Shown piece after piece: positions 41,335 through 50,547 of a stretch of 64,000 bases of DNA. Source of the stretch: Stenotrophomonas indicatrix (lineage in GTDB: Bacteria; Pseudomonadota; Gammaproteobacteria; Xanthomonadales; Xanthomonadaceae); NCBI GenBank assembly GCA_041545745.1, contig CP168152.1, forward strand, positions 1,672,001-1,736,000, given 5' to 3'. A program made the position numbers and the translations under genes. The notes under the pieces were generated by a model. The model worked only from the letters and a program-made list of their open reading frames with translations. It made no database searches and was not told where the DNA came from. Numbering within the stretch: the stretch's first letter is position 1; the number at the start of each line of letters is the position of its first letter.

Positions 41335-44268
41335 ATGCGCAAGAAGCTCTATCTGTCGGTGGTACTGGCCTTGTCTCCCTGTCTGGGCGCTCATGCGCAG
41401 GCGGTGTCGTCCAACGGGCTTGAGACCAAGGTCACTGCAGCGATCGCCCCGCAGCCATTGAGCCAGGCACTGGAGCAGCTGTCACGCAGCTCCGGCGTGC
41501 AGTTCCTGTATGCCGGCGCGGGCAATACACCGATGGCGGGCGCGGTACCGCGGGGAGCCACCGTCAAGCAGGCGCTGGACACGCTGCTGGCCGGCACCGG
41601 CCTGCGCTACACGGTGGTGGACGGCAACGTGATTGCCATCGATGCGGCACCGGCCCAGCGGGAAACCAGGCCGGCCGCACCTGCACCGCGGCCACCGGAA
41701 GCCGTGGTGGCTCCGACCCTGGGAACGATCAAGGTGATCGCCGCCCATGAGGTCATCGACCAGAAGAAGACGTCGCCGGTGATCAAGGATTCGGTGATCT
41801 ACGATGAGATGGACAGCTACGGCGATGAGACGCTGGCCGAGAGCCTGATGGCCGCGCCTGGCCTGAGTGCGGTGGAAGATGCGGGCGAACCGCGTTATGT
41901 GACCGTACGCGGGGTGCAGGCCAATCTCAACTACACGACCATCGACGGCATCGCGATTGCAAGCGTGGGTGGCAGTGGCTCCGGCGAGCGCATGAACAAC
42001 CTGCAGCTGATTCCCAGTGACATCGGCACGCGCACCGACATCTACAAGAGCTTCAGCGCTGAGCAGGCACCGGATGCCATTGGTGGTGTGATCGACATCA
42101 TCAGCCGCAGTGCCTTTGATCGCTCCGGCAAGTATGTGTTCGCCGATGTGGCCGGCATTTATTCCACGGCCGAGACCAACGTAGGGCGCAGCGCGGGTGG
42201 CGACCACAAGACCCTGGGCCACTTCGGCAAGAGCGCCAAGGCGGTGTTCTCCAACCAGTTCGGTGCCGATGATCAGTTCGGCATCGTCGCGGTCGCACGC
42301 TATGAGCAGCGCTCACGCAACAGCGTCAAGCGCTGGGTGGAATCGAACTATTACTACAACGATGCCGGCAAGTACCTCACCGATGGGACCACCGGCCCCG
42401 ACGAGGCGAAAGGCTGGAACGGCCTGCGCGCGCCGGGCAACTTCAGCACCGGCACCTACACCAACTACATCACCAACTTCGGTGGCTCGGCCAAACTGGA
42501 ATGGAAGCCATCGGACGATCCGTTCTATGCCTCGCTGCTGCTGTACTCGTACCGGTTCTACGAGAACTCGACGATGAACAAGACCGATCTGTATGGCAAC
42601 GCCAAGTTCCCGATACGCAACCAGAGCGAGGACGGTGGCACCACCCAGATCAACAGCATCTACATCAAGAACCGCCATGACCGCTGGGACCGCAGCAACC
42701 GAGGTGCGATCGCCAGCTTCAACTGGGATATCGGCGACCTCTCACGGCTGACCCTGCGCGCCGGCCACACCGAAGAGACCTTCCACAACAATCAGGTCTA
42801 CTGGGGCGTACGCGCGTACCCGAGCAACCTGTTCGTCGACTATGCCAACGACAGCCATGGTTTTCCGAACGCGGTGGGCGTCTCGGACTCCAGTCTGCTG
42901 ACCAGCTCGGCGTTCAAGCTCAATCCCGCGCAGGCCTACATCTCGCCGCGCGACGCCAAGGAGAGCATCGACAACCTGCGCGCCGACTTCAGCTACAACA
43001 TCGATGCCGATGCGCGCGGCTTCGGTCTCGCCGCCGGTGCCGAGTATCGCCACCTGAAGATCTGGCAGGACATCGATTTCGATTACTACAAGACCAGCGC
43101 GACCTTGAACGACTATCTGTATCCCGGTTCGACGCTGCTTGGCAGCGTCCCCGGCTTCCCGCTGATCGACAACCGCAAGTGGCATGACGAGCTGTACCCG
43201 AAGCTGGGCAACAACGATGCGGCCTACCCGAATGCCGATTTCACCAGCGACTACAAGTACGTGGAAGACATCGCCAACGCCTACGTTTCGGCGCATTACG
43301 CCTGGGACCGGCTGCTGCTGATCGGCGGCCTGCGCTATGACCACACCTCCTTCGATGCGTTCAGCCCGTTCAGTGATGATGGCGGTACCACCTACACCTC
43401 GGCATTCCGCAAGAGCAGTGGCGGCTACAACAACCTGCTGCCGTCATTGAATGCGACCTTCAAGCTGAGCGAGAACCAGCGTCTGCGTTTCTCCGCCAGC
43501 CGCACGCTGGGTCGGCCGACGCCCAGCAACATCGCCCAGGCCACCAGTACCAGCTGCGGTGACGACGAGCTGGGTGGCGGCTTCTGCACTATCAAGCAGG
43601 GCAATGCCTCGCTGCAGCCGCGCCGCTCGACCAACCTCGATCTTGCGTGGGACCTGTACTTCAACGGCAACAACGGCCTGGTGTCGGTTGCGTTGTTCGA
43701 CAAGGTCATCAAGGACGACATCTATACCCTGACCACGTTCGAGAACATCGGCGACGTCCGCTATCGAGTCACCCAGCCGATGAACACCGATGAGTCGACG
43801 CTGCGCGGTGTCGAGTTCGCGGTGGCAAACCGCAATCTGCAGTGGGGCCGCCACCGCTTCGACATGTACCTCAATGCCACCCGCCTGGACGGGCAGACCA
43901 ACTACCGCATCAGCGATGGCAGCGAGCGCCGCCTGGACCGCCTGCTGTACCAGCCGGACTGGTCGGTGAACGGCTCGGTGATCTGGCGCATGCCGTGGAA
44001 GAGCTCGCAGCTGCGCGTGTCCGGCACCTACCGCAGCCGCATGCTGGTCGACTTCGGCGATACCCAGTGGCTGGATTCGTATTACGACCCGTACATGACC
44101 TTCAACCTGGCCTTCAGCCACAAGGTCAGCAAGCACGTGACGCTGAAGTACGAGGCGAAGAACCTGTTCAACACCCAGCCGACCTACAGCACCGGTCCGA
44201 ACGGACGCTTCCGCACCGAGATCGATGACTACGGCCGCTTCTTCTACTTCCACATCATCTACAACTGA
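41335..44268 (+). CDS. TonB-dependent transducer/receptor with STN signalling domain
   Basis: A 977-residue outer-membrane receptor that both imports a ligand and signals through FecR. Signal peptide about 1-22 (ending GAHAQA); STN domain about 30-100 (IAPQPLSQALEQLSRSSGVQFLYAG, TVKQALDTLLAGTGLRYTVVDGNVIAI); Pro-rich linker; plug from about 140 (VRGVQANLNYTTIDGIAIASVGG, APDAIGGVIDIISR); then the barrel, with the C-terminal strand ending FFYFHIIYN. It is larger than siderophore receptors and resembles the Xanthomonas-type receptors for larger substrates. The PhoD gene begins 12 bp later, which suggests a phosphate ester as ligand (inference). Confidence 0.92.
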   Translation: MRKKLYLSVVLALSPCLGAHAQAVSSNGLETKVTAAIAPQPLSQALEQLSRSSGVQFLYAGAGNTPMAGAVPRGATVKQALDTLLAGTGLRYTVVDGNVIAIDAAPAQRETRPAAPAPRPPEAVVAPTLGTIKVIAAHEVIDQKKTSPVIKDSVIYDEMDSYGDETLAESLMAAPGLSAVEDAGEPRYVTVRGVQANLNYTTIDGIAIASVGGSGSGERMNNLQLIPSDIGTRTDIYKSFSAEQAPDAIGGVIDIISRSAFDRSGKYVFADVAGIYSTAETNVGRSAGGDHKTLGHFGKSAKAVFSNQFGADDQFGIVAVARYEQRSRNSVKRWVESNYYYNDAGKYLTDGTTGPDEAKGWNGLRAPGNFSTGTYTNYITNFGGSAKLEWKPSDDPFYASLLLYSYRFYENSTMNKTDLYGNAKFPIRNQSEDGGTTQINSIYIKNRHDRWDRSNRGAIASFNWDIGDLSRLTLRAGHTEETFHNNQVYWGVRAYPSNLFVDYANDSHGFPNAVGVSDSSLLTSSAFKLNPAQAYISPRDAKESIDNLRADFSYNIDADARGFGLAAGAEYRHLKIWQDIDFDYYKTSATLNDYLYPGSTLLGSVPGFPLIDNRKWHDELYPKLGNNDAAYPNADFTSDYKYVEDIANAYVSAHYAWDRLLLIGGLRYDHTSFDAFSPFSDDGGTTYTSAFRKSSGGYNNLLPSLNATFKLSENQRLRFSASRTLGRPTPSNIAQATSTSCGDDELGGGFCTIKQGNASLQPRRSTNLDLAWDLYFNGNNGLVSVALFDKVIKDDIYTLTTFENIGDVRYRVTQPMNTDESTLRGVEFAVANRNLQWGRHRFDMYLNATRLDGQTNYRISDGSERRLDRLLYQPDWSVNGSVIWRMPWKSSQLRVSGTYRSRMLVDFGDTQWLDSYYDPYMTFNLAFSHKVSKHVTLKYEAKNLFNTQPTYSTGPNGRFRTEIDDYGRFFYFHIIYN

Positions 44269-44280
44269 GGGGCGGCTGTC

Positions 44281-45876
44281 TTGGATACGATCAATCGCAG
44301 GCGCTTCCTTGCCCTGTCGGGACTGTCCGCATTGGGTGCGTGGGCCGGAACTGCCCGCGCGCTGGCCGCGCACAACGATGCAGCAGCGCTGAATCCCCGC
44401 AATCTGCTGGCCTCGCCGCGCTTTGCCAGTACGCCCTTCACTCTCGGCGTGGCGTCGGGTGATCCGTCGACCGACGGCGTGGTGCTGTGGACGCGGCTGG
44501 CCACCGAGCCCTTGGTGTTCGGTGGCGGCATGCCAAGCCGGCCGATGGTGGTGGCATGGCAGGTGGCCGCTGACGAGGGCATGCGCACGGTGGTGCGGCA
44601 GGGAACCTCGCTGGCCCACCCCGAGCTGGGCCATGCGCTGCACGTGGAACTGGATGGCCTGCTGCCTGGACGGCCGTACTGGTACCGCTTCACTGTTGGA
44701 GGCCATGCCAGTGCGATTGGACGCACCCGCACCCTGCCTGCGGCGAACGCGCCGATCGAGCGCGTGCGCTTCGCGGTGGCCGGTTGCCAGCATTTCGAGG
44801 AGGGCCACTACACGGCTTGGCGACATATTGCCGAGGAACCGCTCGATTTCGTGTTCCATTACGGCGACTACATCTACGAGGGCGAAAGCCAGACTGGCGT
44901 GCGGAAGATGAACGGTCAGCCGTTCACCAACCTGCGCAACCACATTGGCCCGCAGACCTACACCCTCGACGACTATCGCCGCCGCTACGCGCAGTACAAG
45001 ACCGATACGGATCTGCAGGCGGCGCACGCCGCGTCACCGTGGTTCGTGACGTTTGACGACCATGAAGTGGACAACAACTGGGCGAGTGCTGAAGACCAGG
45101 ACGGTACGCCCAGCGAACTGTTCCTGCTGCGCCGCGCACAGGCATTCCAGGCATACTACGAGAACATGCCGCTGCGCGCCTCGTCGTTCCCGCGCGACGG
45201 CCATATGCAGATGTACCGCCGCGCGCGCTACGGCACGCTGCTGGACCTGCATCTGCTCGATACCCGCCAGTACCGCAGCAAGCAGGTCAACATGGCGCAG
45301 CGCGGGCAGGTCGAATCTGCCGCGCGCAGCATTGTGGGTGCGAAGCAGGAGCAATGGCTTTTTGATGGTCTGGCCGATGCCGCACCGCGCTGGCACGCGA
45401 TCGCGCACCAGGTCTCACTGGGCAATTACATGCGCGAGAAGGGCGGCGTGGTGCAGTCCTCCGATGATCAGTGGTCCGGCTATCTGTCCAGCCGCCGCCG
45501 CCTGCTCGATCACATCCAGAAGGTGGGCTTCGGCAACGTGGTAACCGCCTGTGGCGATGCGCACCGTCACTATGCCGGCGACCTGGTGCAGGACAATGCA
45601 GACTCCGGGGTGATTTCCAGTGAGTTCCTGGCCACCTCGATCACGTCGGGTGCGGACGGACAGGGCGTGGATGCGTATGCAGAGAACCAGCTGCGGCACA
45701 GCCCCCATCTGAAGGCGACGACGGACAAGCGCGGTTACGTGCTGTGCGACGTCACCCGTAATGCCTGGATCGGTGATATGAAGACGCTCGATACGGTCAT
45801 GCAGCCGAACGGCGCGCTGCAGAGCTGGAAGCGCTATGCGGTGGAGCACGGCCGGCCGGGGTTGCAGGAGGCCTGA
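44281..45876 (+). CDS. phoD: PhoD-family alkaline phosphatase/phosphodiesterase, Tat-exported
   Basis: A 531-residue secreted metallophosphatase. The N-terminus is a twin-arginine signal (MDTINRRRFLALSGLSALGAWAG), as known for PhoD. The PhoD N-terminal domain is followed by the metal-binding core: VAGCQHFEEGHYTAW, FVFHYGDYIYEG, FVTFDDHEVDNNW and VTACGDAHRHYAGDL. The start is a TTG with GAGGGG 10 bases upstream. It is read with the TonB receptor and converges with a phospholipase C gene, so phosphate release at the cell surface and uptake are linked here. Confidence 0.9.
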   Translation: MDTINRRRFLALSGLSALGAWAGTARALAAHNDAAALNPRNLLASPRFASTPFTLGVASGDPSTDGVVLWTRLATEPLVFGGGMPSRPMVVAWQVAADEGMRTVVRQGTSLAHPELGHALHVELDGLLPGRPYWYRFTVGGHASAIGRTRTLPAANAPIERVRFAVAGCQHFEEGHYTAWRHIAEEPLDFVFHYGDYIYEGESQTGVRKMNGQPFTNLRNHIGPQTYTLDDYRRRYAQYKTDTDLQAAHAASPWFVTFDDHEVDNNWASAEDQDGTPSELFLLRRAQAFQAYYENMPLRASSFPRDGHMQMYRRARYGTLLDLHLLDTRQYRSKQVNMAQRGQVESAARSIVGAKQEQWLFDGLADAAPRWHAIAHQVSLGNYMREKGGVVQSSDDQWSGYLSSRRRLLDHIQKVGFGNVVTACGDAHRHYAGDLVQDNADSGVISSEFLATSITSGADGQGVDAYAENQLRHSPHLKATTDKRGYVLCDVTRNAWIGDMKTLDTVMQPNGALQSWKRYAVEHGRPGLQEA

Positions 45877-45893
45877 GCCGGATGTCCCACCCT

Positions 45894-45921
45894 GTGGAGC
45901 CGAGCACGCGCCCGGCTCCAC
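45894..45921. terminator. Hairpin between convergent phoD and phospholipase genes
   Basis: GTGGAGCCG (45894-45902) pairs with CGGCTCCAC (45913-45921) around a 10-nt loop in the 55-bp gap. There is no T tract towards phospholipase; AAAAT follows on the plus strand, giving a short T run for the minus strand only upstream. Confidence 0.45.
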
Positions 45922-45931
45922 GGAAAATCCC

Positions 45932-48040
45932 TCAGCCGTGCTCGAAGCGCAGCGGTTCGCTGCCCATGGCAGGGTCGCTGGTGCCAGGCCGGCCGTCTTC
46001 GGCACGTCCGGCCAGGCGTTGCTCGACGCCCTCTGAGTGCACGATCAAGTCGTACCAGCCTGCGGTGGGGGCGGGATCCCAGGCCAGTACGGTTTCCGCG
46101 CCGGCCACCAACTGCAGTTCGCGGGTGGGCATGTGGCCGGCGTAGGCGCCGGCCTGCGCCTGGACCTTCCGCGCTGAAGGCGATGGATTGCGCAGTATCA
46201 GGCGCATCTGGCCGTCCGCGCGTTCCACGTGCGCATGCAGCGGTGCGAGCGTGCCATCGCCGCGATAGTGACGATGGAATCCATTCGGCCCCAGCAGCCA
46301 GAGGTCGTAACGACCCTGTGCATCCAGCGGCCAACGATCCTGCAACGGGGTACCCGGTACCACGGTGTAACGGCGCGGAACGGCGTCCAGGCGCAGGCGG
46401 TCGTAGACATGCAGCACGGCCGCGGCGCTATCGCTGGCCAGCTGCAGGGTGAGACCAGCGCCATCCACCGATGTGGCCTGCACCTGCGGCCGATAGGGCA
46501 GTGCCCGTGCAGGACGTACGCCTGGCTCCTGGCGGGCCGGATGCAGGCCATCGGGCAGCGCGGGCACGGTACGGCCGGGCAGGGCGGCGGCGCGCGCTGC
46601 GACAGCGGTGACATCGGGCAGCGCCTTGGCGAAGGGGCGGGTGTCGCGCTGGGCGAAGTCGAAGGCGTTGCTCAGATCACCGCAGACCGCACGCCGCCAC
46701 GGCGAGATGTCCGGCGCGGCCACGCCGAAGCGGCGCTCGATCAGACGCAGCACTGAAGTGTGGTCGTACACCTGCGAGTCGACCCAGCCGCCGCGGCTCC
46801 ACGGTGAAATCACATACAACGGTACGCGTGGGCCGAGCCCATAGGGGCGCCCGCGCAGCTCGGCGGCATCGTATTTCTGGTCGCCGGGTGCCGGGTGGCG
46901 GTGGTACTCGCCCTCGGTGCTGACCGCCGACGCACCGGCCCAGCCATCGCCAAGCGGGGAGGGCGGTGCCGGTGGTGGCACATGGTCAAAGAAGCCATCG
47001 TTCTCATCGAACATCAGCAGCAGGGCGGTGCGGCTCCACACCTCCGGGTCGGCGGTCAAGGCATCCAGCAGGCGTGCGGTATAGGCTGCGCCCTGCGCGG
47101 GGCTGGACGGCCCGGGATGCTCGCTGCCGGCCGCATCGGCGATGATGAAACTGACCTGCGGCAGGCGGCCGCTGATCGCGTCCTCGCGCAGCTGCGCCAG
47201 GCCACGGGTACTGACGCCGCGCGCGCGCAGCTCCGGGTCATGCCCCGGGTCGCCGCGGTACGCCTGGCGGAAGGTCTCGAACCCGGCAAGCGGGTTGTCG
47301 GTGAAGTTGTCGGCCATGTCCTGGTAGATCTGCCAGGACACGCCGGCCTGCTGCAGCCGCTCGACATAGCTGGCCCAGCTGTACGAGTCGGGATGGCCGC
47401 CCAGCTCGGGGAAATTGTCGTGCGAATTGGCGATCACCGGGCCGCCTGCCTGGCCCTGGGCGTCGTTGTGGCCGGTCCACAGGAACACGCGGTTCGGGTT
47501 GGTGCCGGCCTGCATCGCGCAGTGGTAGGCATCGCAGAGCGTGAACGCATCGGCCAGGGCGAACTGGAACGGCATGTCGCTGCGCTGGAAGTAGCCCATC
47601 GAGTGGTTCTGCTTGGCCTTGGGCCAGTGCGCCATGCGCCCGTGGTCCCACGCCTGCTGTGCATCAGGCCAGGTGTGGGGCGTGCCTTCCACCCGCATGT
47701 AGCCGAAGTGCGCAGCAGTATCCAACGGGAAGGGGGCGATCGCGCGTTGTCCGCTGGCGTCGGGCTGCAGCCACAGGCTGCGCGGGCGGTCGCCATCGGG
47801 CAGCGGCGATGCCGGGGCAACGAAACGGTCACCGAAGCCACGCACGCCCTGCAACGTGCCGAAGTAGTGGTCGAACGAGCGGTTCTCCTGCATGAACACC
47901 ACGATGTGCTGCAGGTCCTGCAGGCTGCGCGTGCGCGAAGCAGGGGCGATCGCTGCTGCCCGGGCGATACTGGGCAGCAGCGGCGAAAGGCCGGCGGCGA
48001 CGCCGGCCTGCAACAGTCGGCGTCGGCCGGTATCAGTCAC
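45932..48040 (-). CDS. Phospholipase C of the phosphoesterase family (PlcC/PlcN type), Tat-exported
   Basis: A 702-residue secreted enzyme that should release phosphorylated head groups from phospholipids. It has a twin-arginine signal (TDTGRRRLLQAGVAAGLSPLLPSIARAA), the catalytic start LQDLQHIVVFMQENRSFDHYFGTLQGVRGFGD with the nucleophile region, LFLWTGHNDAQ-like RVFLWTGHND, MFDENDGFFDHVPPP and PLYVISPWSRGGWVDSQVYDHTSVLRLIERRFG; two C-terminal beta domains follow (DUF756 type). I used the GTG at 48040, which gives the Tat motif at the normal place, 10 bp after the stop of the upstream receptor gene. Specificity for phosphatidylcholine is not visible from sequence. Confidence 0.9.
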   Translation of the reverse strand: MTDTGRRRLLQAGVAAGLSPLLPSIARAAAIAPASRTRSLQDLQHIVVFMQENRSFDHYFGTLQGVRGFGDRFVAPASPLPDGDRPRSLWLQPDASGQRAIAPFPLDTAAHFGYMRVEGTPHTWPDAQQAWDHGRMAHWPKAKQNHSMGYFQRSDMPFQFALADAFTLCDAYHCAMQAGTNPNRVFLWTGHNDAQGQAGGPVIANSHDNFPELGGHPDSYSWASYVERLQQAGVSWQIYQDMADNFTDNPLAGFETFRQAYRGDPGHDPELRARGVSTRGLAQLREDAISGRLPQVSFIIADAAGSEHPGPSSPAQGAAYTARLLDALTADPEVWSRTALLLMFDENDGFFDHVPPPAPPSPLGDGWAGASAVSTEGEYHRHPAPGDQKYDAAELRGRPYGLGPRVPLYVISPWSRGGWVDSQVYDHTSVLRLIERRFGVAAPDISPWRRAVCGDLSNAFDFAQRDTRPFAKALPDVTAVAARAAALPGRTVPALPDGLHPARQEPGVRPARALPYRPQVQATSVDGAGLTLQLASDSAAAVLHVYDRLRLDAVPRRYTVVPGTPLQDRWPLDAQGRYDLWLLGPNGFHRHYRGDGTLAPLHAHVERADGQMRLILRNPSPSARKVQAQAGAYAGHMPTRELQLVAGAETVLAWDPAPTAGWYDLIVHSEGVEQRLAGRAEDGRPGTSDPAMGSEPLRFEHG

Positions 48041-48050
48041 AGGGTCACAC

Positions 48051-50429
48051 TCACAGGTCCACGCGGAAGGAGATGCCGACGGTGCGCGGGGCGCCGATGA
48101 AGGCGTTGTCGCGGCCGTCCACCCCTGCAAGATAGCGCTTGTCGGTCAGGTTGCTCACCACCAGGTTGGCGCCCATGCCCTTCAGGCGCGGCGACAGGGC
48201 CTGCAGATCGAAGCCGATGTTGGCGTTGAACACGGTGGCCGACGGCAGCTTGTTGACGTTGGCTGCATCCAGGTAGCGTTCGCCGAGGTAGCGACCGGAC
48301 AGGCCGAAGTTCCAGTTCTCACCCTGCCAGTCGGCCGACACCACCAGGATCTGCTCGGGCTGGCCGATCACCTTGGCACCGTCGACGATGCCCAGCTGGG
48401 CATCACGCGCGTCGTTGCCACTGCCCAGGTACTTGGAACGGTTGTAGGTGTAGGCGGCATTGATGCGCCAGCCATTGTCCCAGCCGTAGCCGAAGGCCGC
48501 TTCCAGGCCGTTGCTCTCCACGCCGCCGAAGTTCTCGTAGACGCCATCGGTCTCGCCGAGGTAGTCGATGCCGCTGACCAGACCGGCCGGCAGGTAGACG
48601 ATGCGGTTGTCGAACTTGATGTTGTACAGGGTGACCGAAGCGGTGAGCGGCCAGCGGCTGATGCGCATGCCCAGTTCGATGTTGTCGGCGGTCTCCGGCT
48701 CGACGTTGCGGAAGCGCTGCGGATCGGTTTCACCCAGCACGCCGGACGGGATCGCGGCGAAGTTCTGCGAGTAGCCAGCGAACAGCTCCATGCCCTCCAC
48801 ACCCGGGGCCCAGGTGAAGCCGGTGGACAGCAGCGGATCGGACTTCGAATCGGACTTCACATTCTCGGCGGCGCCGATCACACGGCGACGGGACTGGTCG
48901 ACGAAGAACTGCTTCACGCCGAGGCGCGCGCTGAACGGACCGAAGCGGGCCACGTCCTCGACGTAGTACATCTGCTCATCGACCTTGTACTTGTCTTCGA
49001 ACTGCACCCAGTAGGGCTGGTGGTCGAAGGCGATGTCCTGGCCGACGTTGAGCAGGCGGTGCCAGTCGCGGCGCACGGAACGGTCGAGCTTCTCCACCCA
49101 CAGGCCACCGCGGATCGTGTTGTCGATCGCGCCGAAGGTCTGCCGCCATTCGACGTCGGCGGTGACGCCCATGCGATCGTTGTCGTAGTGGGAATGGCGG
49201 TAGGACTGTGCGCCCTGCACATTGCCGGCGTAGCAGTTGGGGTCGTACTCGGCAGTGAAGCCGAGACGCGGTGTGCAGTTGGCCAGACGCTGGGCGGAAC
49301 TGCCATCGGGGTTCACGAAGTAGATCTGGCCACGGTTGCTGCCGCCGTAGACCGTCCTGCCGCCGAGGTATTCCGACTGCGGGCGACCGGCGCCATCGTC
49401 GTTGACATCGGCCAGGTACGGCGGCAGCCAGTCACCGCGGCCCTGCATACGGTGACCGTAGGCAGCCATCGAGGCTTTGAAACCGTTGCCGCCATCAAAG
49501 GCCGCGCGCAGGTAGCCGAAGGTGTTCTCGCGCAGTGCGCGCGAACCGGAGCGGTAGTTCTGGTCCAGATACGGAATGCCGGTCAGGGTGCCGACCAGGC
49601 CGTCGCGGTCCGGGTTGGTGGCGAAGCCCTTCGGTGAAACGCTGGTGTACTCCGGCTCGTCGGCATCGTTGTAGGACAGGTAGCCGGTCAAGGTCCAGCG
49701 GTCCAGTTCAGTGATGAATTTGCCGGCGATGTTGTCGTTGCTGGTGTGGCCGGTGCCATCGATCCAGTCATGCACGCGCGCCGATGATGCGCTGATCCAC
49801 GCGCGGGTGTGTCCGCCCAGCAGGCCGGTGTCGTAGCGCACGTAGTACTTGCGCGCCTCATTGTCGCCGGCACCCACTACCATCCGCAGGCGCTGTTCCT
49901 GCAGTGGATCGCTGGTGAGGAAGTTCAGGGTGCCGCCCAATGCTTCGTTCGAGCGCGAGGAAATATCGGCCGTACCCTGGCTCACTTCCACCGTTTCCAG
50001 GTCGAGCGTGTCGATGTAGCGGTTGGCCAGCGAGCCGCCGCCATAACCGGAACCGCCATTGGGCAGGCCGTCGATGGTGGTGCCGATCTGCTGGGTATCG
50101 CGGTTGGTGACGAAGCCGCGCATGCTGATCTGCGTGCCCCAGACCGACGAGCCGGTGGCATCGGCTTCGCTGACGACCACGCCGGGCACTTCGTTGAGCG
50201 TGCCATTGACGCTGCTCAATACGGCCTGCCGGTTCAAGGTTTCCTGGCGCACCGAGGTCTTGGCATAGCTGGTGGCCTGGCCGATCACCTGCACCTGGTC
50301 CAGGGTCCGCGCGTCGGCGCTTCGCGTATCAGCGGCATCGCCCTGAGGTGCTTCAGCCAGGGCATCCAGTGCGGGAGCAATCAGCAGGGCAAGCAGCGAG
50401 ATACGGGGAAAGCGCGCCATCGTTCGCAT
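48051..50429 (-). CDS. TonB-dependent receptor upstream of phospholipase C
   Basis: A 792-residue outer-membrane receptor without an STN domain. Signal peptide about 1-25 (MRTMARFPRISLLALLIAPALDALAE), TonB box region near DQVQVIGQATSY, plug with SSVNGTLNEVPGVVVSEADATGSS, ISMRGFVTNRDTQQIGTTIDGLPNGG and NEALGGTLNFLTSD, and a C-terminal strand ending VGISFRVDL. Two Cys in a loop (LANCTPRLGFTAEYDPNCYAG). It is read with the phospholipase gene 10 bp downstream, so the ligand may be a lipid-derived phosphate compound. A second ATG three codons in is possible. Confidence 0.9.
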   Translation of the reverse strand: MRTMARFPRISLLALLIAPALDALAEAPQGDAADTRSADARTLDQVQVIGQATSYAKTSVRQETLNRQAVLSSVNGTLNEVPGVVVSEADATGSSVWGTQISMRGFVTNRDTQQIGTTIDGLPNGGSGYGGGSLANRYIDTLDLETVEVSQGTADISSRSNEALGGTLNFLTSDPLQEQRLRMVVGAGDNEARKYYVRYDTGLLGGHTRAWISASSARVHDWIDGTGHTSNDNIAGKFITELDRWTLTGYLSYNDADEPEYTSVSPKGFATNPDRDGLVGTLTGIPYLDQNYRSGSRALRENTFGYLRAAFDGGNGFKASMAAYGHRMQGRGDWLPPYLADVNDDGAGRPQSEYLGGRTVYGGSNRGQIYFVNPDGSSAQRLANCTPRLGFTAEYDPNCYAGNVQGAQSYRHSHYDNDRMGVTADVEWRQTFGAIDNTIRGGLWVEKLDRSVRRDWHRLLNVGQDIAFDHQPYWVQFEDKYKVDEQMYYVEDVARFGPFSARLGVKQFFVDQSRRRVIGAAENVKSDSKSDPLLSTGFTWAPGVEGMELFAGYSQNFAAIPSGVLGETDPQRFRNVEPETADNIELGMRISRWPLTASVTLYNIKFDNRIVYLPAGLVSGIDYLGETDGVYENFGGVESNGLEAAFGYGWDNGWRINAAYTYNRSKYLGSGNDARDAQLGIVDGAKVIGQPEQILVVSADWQGENWNFGLSGRYLGERYLDAANVNKLPSATVFNANIGFDLQALSPRLKGMGANLVVSNLTDKRYLAGVDGRDNAFIGAPRTVGISFRVDL

Positions 50430-50477
50430 CGAAACCGGACCTTCAGGGGAGGAAAGTCCGGGAGTGTCGGCAGCGCC

Positions 50478-50495
50478 GATGACATGGCGGTGACG
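50478..50495 (-). promoter_or_regulatory. Possible Pho box upstream of the receptor-phospholipase operon
   Basis: On the minus strand CGTCACCGCCATGTCATC contains two GTCA units 11 bp apart, the repeat spacing of PhoB sites. The gap to the receptor ATG is about 50 bp. The match is short and should be treated as a hint; it fits because phospholipase genes of this type are phosphate-starvation genes in other bacteria. Confidence 0.3.
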
Positions 50496-50547
50496 CGCAG
50501 ATGCAGGGAGTGTGTTGTGTGACGGCCGGCAACGCCGGCGGCGCCCC

